NCBI RefSeq assembly: GCF_000467185.1
Contig: NZ_BATM01000045.1
Coordinates: 1-64,000 of the forward strand
DNA from: Vibrio ezurae NBRC 102218
GTDB lineage: Bacteria; Pseudomonadota; Gammaproteobacteria; Enterobacterales; Vibrionaceae
Length of the DNA: 64,000 bases
Direction of reading: 5' to 3'
In this document: positions 59,956 through 64,000 of the stretch, piece by piece
How the letters are laid out: each line of letters opens with the position of its first letter
Position numbering within the stretch: the first letter of the stretch is position 1
Made by a program: the position numbers and the translations under genes
The notes under the pieces: generated by a model
The model's database searches: none
What the model was told of the DNA's origin: nothing
What the model saw: the letters and a program-made list of their open reading frames with translations, nothing else

Positions 59956-60846
59956 ATGCCTTGGATTCAAATCAAACTTAACGCCACTGACAAAAACGCT
60001 GAGCAAATCGGTGATATGTTGATGGAACAAACTGGTGCCCTTTCTGTTACTTTCCTTGATGCTAAAGATACGCCTGTATTTGAGCCACTACCGGGTGAAA
60101 CACGCTTATGGGGTGAAACAGATATTCTTGCCCTATATGACGCAGAAGCCGACACTCAGTGGATTTTACAGCAAATCGAAGCGAGCCAACTTCTTGAACA
60201 AGGCTTTGCTCATAAAGTAGAGCAGCTTGAAGACAAAGACTGGGAACGTGAGTGGATGGATAATTTCCACCCAATGAAATTTGGTGAGCGTTTGTGGGTA
60301 TGTCCAAGCTGGCGTGAAATCCCTGAGCCTGATGCTGTGAATGTAATGCTTGACCCAGGTCTAGCATTTGGCACAGGCACACATCCCACTACATCACTGT
60401 GTTTAGAGTGGCTAGAAGGGCTAGACCTTACCGATAAAACCGTGGTCGATTTTGGCTGTGGTTCAGGCATTCTTGCGATCGCCGCGATCAAACTGGGGGC
60501 TAAAAAAGTCATCGGGATCGATATCGATCCACAAGCGATCTTAGCGTCTACCGCCAATGCAGAGCGCAATGGTGTAAAAGAGCAACTGGAACTCTACCTA
60601 CCTCAAGATCAGCCTGAAGGTCTGATTGCCGATGTGGTCGTAGCGAATATTTTAGCAGGCCCATTGCGTGACCTTTCTGCTGTCATCAAGTCATTAGTTA
60701 AAGAAAACGGTGAACTTGCAATGTCTGGTGTACTGGATACTCAAGCTGAAGACGTTGCAAACTACTACCGTGATCAGTTTGATATTGCCCCAATTGTAGA
60801 GATGCAAGAGTGGTGTCGCATCTCTGGAAAAAAGCACTCTAGTTGA
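59956..60846 (+). CDS. prmA: Ribosomal protein L11 methyltransferase
   Basis: PrmA trimethylates several residues of ribosomal protein L11. ATG 59956 ([20 protein letters not shown], 296 aa) is the family start; a GTG at 59947 is also open. The N-terminal domain binds L11; the C-terminal Rossmann domain has the SAM loop [26 protein letters not shown] and the conserved VANILAGPL. It precedes dusB-fis, the usual prmA-dusB-fis order in gamma-proteobacteria. Confidence 0.97.
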   Translation: MPWIQIKLNATDKNAEQIGDMLMEQTGALSVTFLDAKDTPVFEPLPGETRLWGETDILALYDAEADTQWILQQIEASQLLEQGFAHKVEQLEDKDWEREWMDNFHPMKFGERLWVCPSWREIPEPDAVNVMLDPGLAFGTGTHPTTSLCLEWLEGLDLTDKTVVDFGCGSGILAIAAIKLGAKKVIGIDIDPQAILASTANAERNGVKEQLELYLPQDQPEGLIADVVVANILAGPLRDLSAVIKSLVKENGELAMSGVLDTQAEDVANYYRDQFDIAPIVEMQEWCRISGKKHSS

Positions 60847-60900
60847 GTCATATCAAATATTGAGCAAAAAACAGGCAAGTTAGCGAATATTTTTTGAAAT

Positions 60901-60915
60901 GCTCAAATATTAGGC
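60901..60915. promoter_or_regulatory. Fis-binding site candidate upstream of dusB-fis
   Basis: GCTCAAATATTAGGC satisfies the degenerate Fis consensus G-NN-Y-R-WW-T-WW-Y-R-NN-C at all positions. It abuts the -35 of the dusB-fis promoter, centred near -44, the region used for Fis autorepression in enteric bacteria. Confidence 0.55.
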
Positions 60916-60952
60916 TTTTCACGCGCGCAAAAAATGCGTAAAATGCGCGCCC
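60916..60952 (+). promoter_or_regulatory. Promoter of dusB-fis with GC-rich discriminator
   Basis: -35 TTTTCA (60916-60921), 17-bp spacer, -10 TAAAAT (60939-60944), then GCGCGCCC. A GC-rich discriminator right after the -10 marks stringently controlled promoters repressed by ppGpp/DksA. GCGCGCA (60923-60929) and TGCGCGC (60944-60950) also form an inverted repeat around the -10. Confidence 0.75.
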
Positions 60953-60977
60953 TTGCTGTTAATAATGTGACCATGAT

Positions 60978-61943
60978 TTGAAAATCGGTAAATACGAACT
61001 TAAGAATAATTTGATTGTAGCACCTATGGCTGGCGTTACAGACAGACCCTTTCGAGAGTTGTGTCTTCGATACGGTGCTGGTATGGCGGTCAGTGAAATG
61101 ATGCTAGCCAACCCTAAGACATGGAATACATCAAAATCACTGCAACGAAGAGTACATGAAGCCGAATCGGGCATTCGCTCAGTACAGATTGCAGGATCAG
61201 ATCCACAATTAATGGCAGAAGCTGCGCAATTTAATGTAGAGAGCGGTGCGCAAATCATCGATATCAACATGGGTTGCCCAGCTAAAAAAGTGAACAAGAA
61301 ACTAGCGGGTTCAGCGCTACTAAAGCATCCAGATATTATTCAACAAATTCTGAAAGCGGTAGTAGATGCGGTCGATGTCCCTGTGACATTAAAAACCAGA
61401 ACCGGTTGGGATACAGAACATAAGAACTGTGTCGAAATCGCTAAAATAGCCGAAGACTGCGGCATACAAGCCCTCGCTCTACATGGTAGAACGCGGACCT
61501 GTATGTACAAAGGAGAGGCCGAATACGAAAGCATCAAAGCGGTTAAGCAAGCTATTTCGATACCTGTGATTGCCAATGGCGATATAGATAGCCCCGAAAA
61601 AGCAAAGCATGTACTGGAATTTACCGGTGCAGACGCCTTGATGATTGGTCGCCCTGCCCAAGGTCGTCCTTGGATTTTTCAAGAAATCCAACATTATTTA
61701 GAAAACGGCACCACGATGCCCGAGCCTCCTATGCAGGAAGTAAAAGACATCATGCTTGGTCACGTTCACGAACTTCATCAATTTTATGGTGAATTCTTAG
61801 GTCCGCGCATTGCAAGAAAGCATGTGGGTTGGTACCTAAAAGAGCACGAACAAGCACGTGAGTTTCGCCGTGTCTTCAATGCTATCGAAGTTGCCCCTGC
61901 GCAATTAGACGCATTAGAAGAGTATTTCAATTCCTATCATTGA
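60978..61943 (+). CDS. dusB: tRNA-dihydrouridine synthase B
   Basis: DusB reduces a uridine of the tRNA D-loop to dihydrouridine using FMN and NADPH. The 321-aa protein equals the E. coli length. Motifs: [45 protein letters not shown] with the catalytic Cys, [11 protein letters not shown] and [12 protein letters not shown]. The start is TTG 60978; the nearest ATG (60973) reads ATG ATT TGA and its stop overlaps the TTG. The ribosome-binding site is weak. It is the first gene of the dusB-fis operon. Confidence 0.95.
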   Translation: MKIGKYELKNNLIVAPMAGVTDRPFRELCLRYGAGMAVSEMMLANPKTWNTSKSLQRRVHEAESGIRSVQIAGSDPQLMAEAAQFNVESGAQIIDINMGCPAKKVNKKLAGSALLKHPDIIQQILKAVVDAVDVPVTLKTRTGWDTEHKNCVEIAKIAEDCGIQALALHGRTRTCMYKGEAEYESIKAVKQAISIPVIANGDIDSPEKAKHVLEFTGADALMIGRPAQGRPWIFQEIQHYLENGTTMPEPPMQEVKDIMLGHVHELHQFYGEFLGPRIARKHVGWYLKEHEQAREFRRVFNAIEVAPAQLDALEEYFNSYH

Positions 61944-61988
61944 TAGGGATATGGTTGCATTATAATTACGAGAAGAGCTAGATTGAAT

Positions 61989-62285
61989 ATGTTCGAACAA
62001 AACCTGACTTCTGAAGCACTAACAGTTACTACAGTAACTGCTCAAGACCAAATCGCGCAAAAACCACTTCGCGACTCAGTAAAAGTTTCAGTTAAAAACT
62101 ATCTTGCACAATTAAATGGTCAGGATGTAGACGACCTTTATGAGCTAGTGCTAGCTGAGGTTGAACAACCACTACTAGACATGATCATGCAATACACTCG
62201 CGGCAACCAAACTCGCGCTGCATCTATGATGGGTATCAACCGTGGTACACTTCGTAAGAAACTTAAAAAATACGGCATGAACTAA
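61989..62285 (+). CDS. fis: DNA-binding protein Fis
   Basis: Fis is the 98-aa nucleoid protein that bends DNA, activates rRNA promoters and is abundant in early growth. ATG 61989 gives [16 protein letters not shown], and the C-terminal half ([20 protein letters not shown] to KKLKKYGMN) matches E. coli Fis almost residue for residue, including the helix-turn-helix [19 protein letters not shown] at 61983 is also in frame. It is 45 bp after dusB, with a strong terminator behind it. Confidence 0.99.
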   Translation: MFEQNLTSEALTVTTVTAQDQIAQKPLRDSVKVSVKNYLAQLNGQDVDDLYELVLAEVEQPLLDMIMQYTRGNQTRAASMMGINRGTLRKKLKKYGMN

Positions 62286-62321
62286 GCATTACTACGCATT
62301 AGTTTTAGTCGCTAGAATGAT

Positions 62322-62352
62322 AAAGCTTACCAAATTTGGTAAGCTTTTTTTA
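62322..62352 (+). terminator. Rho-independent terminator after fis
   Basis: A 26-bp perfect palindrome beginning AAAGCTTACC is followed by a T-run. Confidence 0.92.
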
Positions 62353-62388
62353 TATATGTACTCTCTCCAAAACCCTCTATCACCTCAA

Positions 62389-62453
62389 AAATGATCACAC
62401 ATCTTTTCATTTATATAGTTATTGAGTTGAAACCTATAAAAAGCTAGTACCGC
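62389..62453. repeat. Direct repeat copy 1, fis/phosphatase intergenic region
   Basis: About 65 bp, starting AAATGATCAC and containing CATTTATATAGTTATTG and AAAAAGC. It has a diverged copy 109 bp downstream, with about 53 of 62 aligned positions identical. The 381-bp gap has no open gene. The role is unknown. Confidence 0.85.
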
Positions 62454-62497
62454 TGACACAACCATAAATCCGTTTACTTTCCCGCCTAAAACACCAT

Positions 62498-62562
62498 AAA
62501 TGATCACTTATTATTTCATTTATATAGTTATTGGGTTCAAACAATCAAAAAGCCAGTACGCA
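62498..62562. repeat. Direct repeat copy 2, fis/phosphatase intergenic region
   Basis: Second copy of the 65-bp element, also starting AAATGATCAC, with CATTTATATAGTTATTG in common and a GTACG-type end. Differences are concentrated in two short blocks. Neither copy resembles a known insertion sequence end, tRNA or riboswitch that I can recognise. Confidence 0.85.
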
Positions 62563-62666
62563 TGCACACCTCTATTAATGAATATGAGTGACTTTCTGTG
62601 GTTTCCCCTGTTGAATAGATTCCTCATAATAAAAAAGAAATCAAAATTGAACCAAGGTAGAGAACA

Positions 62667-63368
62667 ATGAAGCACCTAAAATTGTGGGTATTACGTCACG
62701 GGCAGTGTGAAGGTGGCAATATCTTAAGAGGACAAGTGGACGTATTGCTCAGCCAAGCAGGACATTCACAAATGGACAACGCATTCTCTACTCTGCCTCA
62801 ATTGCCAACTGAGATCATCAGCTCACCTTTGCAACGATGCGCGATTTGGAGCAACAACACCGCCTTAGACAAGCAGCTAACGATGAACACCAATAATGCC
62901 TTTACTGAAATGAACTTTGGTGACTGGGATGGCAAAACCTTTGATGAGCTTTATCAGAACTCAGCTGAAAAAATGGATGCTTTTTGGCGTAACCCTTGGG
63001 ATAAACAGAACAGCCCGCCAAATGGTGAAACTTTAGCGAACTTTGAATTGAGAGTGTTAAATGGATTATCACAACTGCTGAGCCAGCACACTCATCAAGG
63101 CACCGCAACGGATACACCGAACTCTCTGCTATTGGTGACTCATGGCGGTGTGATTAAAGTTATTTTAGGGCACATATTAAACGCCCAACAAAGTAATCAA
63201 CTCTTTAGCCAACTGACTTTACCCTATGCGGCGCGACTCGAAGTGGATGTTTATTTTCCTGATACCCCAACCCAGCCACCTACGGAACAAACCGAACCTG
63301 TCAGCATAGACTCCGTAAGGCAGCAGCTACAAAGGTATCAATTCAATGTTCACTGGCCGAGTATATAA
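62667..63368 (+). CDS. Histidine phosphatase, CobC (alpha-ribazole phosphatase)-like
   Basis: A 233-aa phosphoglycerate-mutase-fold phosphatase. The catalytic motif is LRHGQCEGG (RHG with phospho-His), then SSPLQRC, the acid residue in FTEMNFGDWDG and the second His in VTHGGVIKV. It precedes cobT, so it likely removes the 5'-phosphate from alpha-ribazole-5'-phosphate, the CobC step of B12 nucleotide loop assembly. It is longer than usual CobC, with a Pro/Thr-rich stretch (TPTQPPTEQTEP) and an extra C-terminal segment. No cobalamin riboswitch was recognised upstream. Confidence 0.78.
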   Translation: MKHLKLWVLRHGQCEGGNILRGQVDVLLSQAGHSQMDNAFSTLPQLPTEIISSPLQRCAIWSNNTALDKQLTMNTNNAFTEMNFGDWDGKTFDELYQNSAEKMDAFWRNPWDKQNSPPNGETLANFELRVLNGLSQLLSQHTHQGTATDTPNSLLLVTHGGVIKVILGHILNAQQSNQLFSQLTLPYAARLEVDVYFPDTPTQPPTEQTEPVSIDSVRQQLQRYQFNVHWPSI

Positions 63369-63581
63369 AGGCCCTTAACATTACTCGCATTAAATTGACA
63401 ATAAGCAGAACACTTCTTGGCATCATAACCTGTTGCTTAAAGAAGAAGTCTCTTTATTGCAACATATTGAACCACAAAGAATAACCTGCCAGTATGAGAC
63501 TCCGTTGTCAGCGCCTTTGTACTGCAGGCTCACACAACAATATGAAATATACACTCGCCATCGCATAGCATAGGAGTTGCA

Positions 63582-64000
63582 ATGTTTTCTGTAGACCCAG
63601 TAAACCACACGCTAGATGAACAAATCCGTCATATCATTGATCAAAAAACTAAACCATTGGGTGCCTTAGGCCAACTTGAAGCTCTTGCAGCGCAAATTGC
63701 TCGAGTTCAAGCGACAGGTACCGACAGCCTGAGCCGATTAACCATCACCAAACCCGCAATGCTGGTATTTGCCGCTGATCATGGTATTGCTGAATACGGC
63801 GTATCGATTGCGCCAAGTGCTGTCACCACACAAATGGTGTACAACTTCGTTGCTGGCGGTGCTGCTATCAATGTGTTCAGTCGTCAAACTGGGTTTAATC
63901 TTGAAGTCATTGATTGCGGGATTCTAGAGCCATTGGCAGACCCTACAGGGGTGACACAACAACGCCTAGGCACAGGAACCGCTCCTATTCACAAAGCTCC
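63582..64000 (+). CDS. cobT: CobT, nicotinate-nucleotide-dimethylbenzimidazole phosphoribosyltransferase (partial)
   Basis: The reading frame from ATG 63582 stays open to the window edge, so the 3' end is cut off; 139 residues are visible. It starts [18 protein letters not shown] and includes [20 protein letters not shown]-type sequence [19 protein letters not shown] and [12 protein letters not shown], all typical of CobT. The enzyme makes alpha-ribazole-5'-phosphate, the substrate of the preceding phosphatase. TAGGAGTTGCA precedes the start. A 213-bp gap separates it from the phosphatase gene. Confidence 0.93.
   Translation, partial: MFSVDPVNHTLDEQIRHIIDQKTKPLGALGQLEALAAQIARVQATGTDSLSRLTITKPAMLVFAADHGIAEYGVSIAPSAVTTQMVYNFVAGGAAINVFSRQTGFNLEVIDCGILEPLADPTGVTQQRLGTGTAPIHKA

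Noticed and set aside
62286..62666. Cobalamin riboswitch upstream of the cobC-like/cobT genes
   Set aside because: No recognisable B12-box or the conserved core sequences were found; the gap holds direct repeats instead.
63369..63581. Riboswitch in the phosphatase-cobT gap (GCCAGTATGAGAC stretch)
   Set aside because: Only a loose resemblance to the B12 box, with no other conserved elements.

Overview
The window is ordinary core chromosome from a gamma-proteobacterium of the Vibrio group (Vibrio or a close relative). The evidence is the near-identity of Fis, EF-P, GroEL/ES, FrdABCD and TpiA to enteric proteins. It also carries Vibrio-type features: a CrbR/CrbS-like acetate-switch pair, a DUF4212 plus large-subunit sodium:solute symporter, and the menA-rraA and fxsA/aspA/dcuA/dsbD arrangements. 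Nearly every base is accounted for. I see no transposase, integrase, CRISPR array, phage module or obvious foreign island, and one RNA gene, a tRNA-Gly at the left edge.

Layout. 1-5 kb: tRNA-Gly, orn, rsgA, psd, a TetR-type regulator facing menA, and rraA. 5-8.5 kb: a DASS dicarboxylate transporter, a glycerophosphodiester phosphodiesterase and an EamA permease. 8.5-14.7 kb: the EF-P system (epmA, efp, epmB) wrapped around the fumarate reductase operon frdABCD. 14.7-21 kb: a small secreted protein, ABC-F protein YbiT, a ModF-like ATPase whose first nucleotide site is degenerate, and groES-groEL with a sigma-32-type promoter. 21-31.3 kb: a MATE pump, the cysE-gpsA-secB-rhodanese cluster, gpmI-envC, zapB, glpX, DUF805 and a tautomerase-family protein. 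31.5-38 kb: tpiA, pfkA, fieF, a 50-aa protein, a CpxP-like protein facing cpxRA across a perfect CpxR box, and trmL. 38-44 kb: fxsA, aspA, dcuA, dsbD. 44-57 kb: the acetate region, with crbR-like regulator, two-subunit symporter, crbS-like sensor kinase, MFS permease, cNMP/CBS/nucleotidyltransferase protein, DEDDh exonuclease and acs. 57-62.3 kb: aroQ-accB-accC, prmA and dusB-fis. 62.3-64 kb: an unexplained direct-repeat intergenic region, a CobC-like phosphatase and the start of cobT, which is cut by the window edge.

How the genes work together. frdABCD, menA, aspA and dcuA form an anaerobic fumarate-respiration theme: menaquinone supplies electrons, aspartase and Dcu supply fumarate, and FRD reduces it. 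acs, the symporter and the CrbSR-like pair form an acetate-scavenging theme. tpiA, pfkA, glpX and gpmI are central glycolysis/gluconeogenesis. groE, cpxRA/cpxP and dsbD serve protein folding and envelope stress.

The most useful non-coding observations are a PurR-type operator over the extended -10 promoter of glpX, a GTAAA-N5-GTAAA CpxR box, an inverted repeat upstream of acs, a Fis site plus GC-rich discriminator at dusB-fis, a 12-bp palindrome between the TetR gene and menA, and a diverged 65-bp direct repeat after fis. I found no convincing new multi-gene system.
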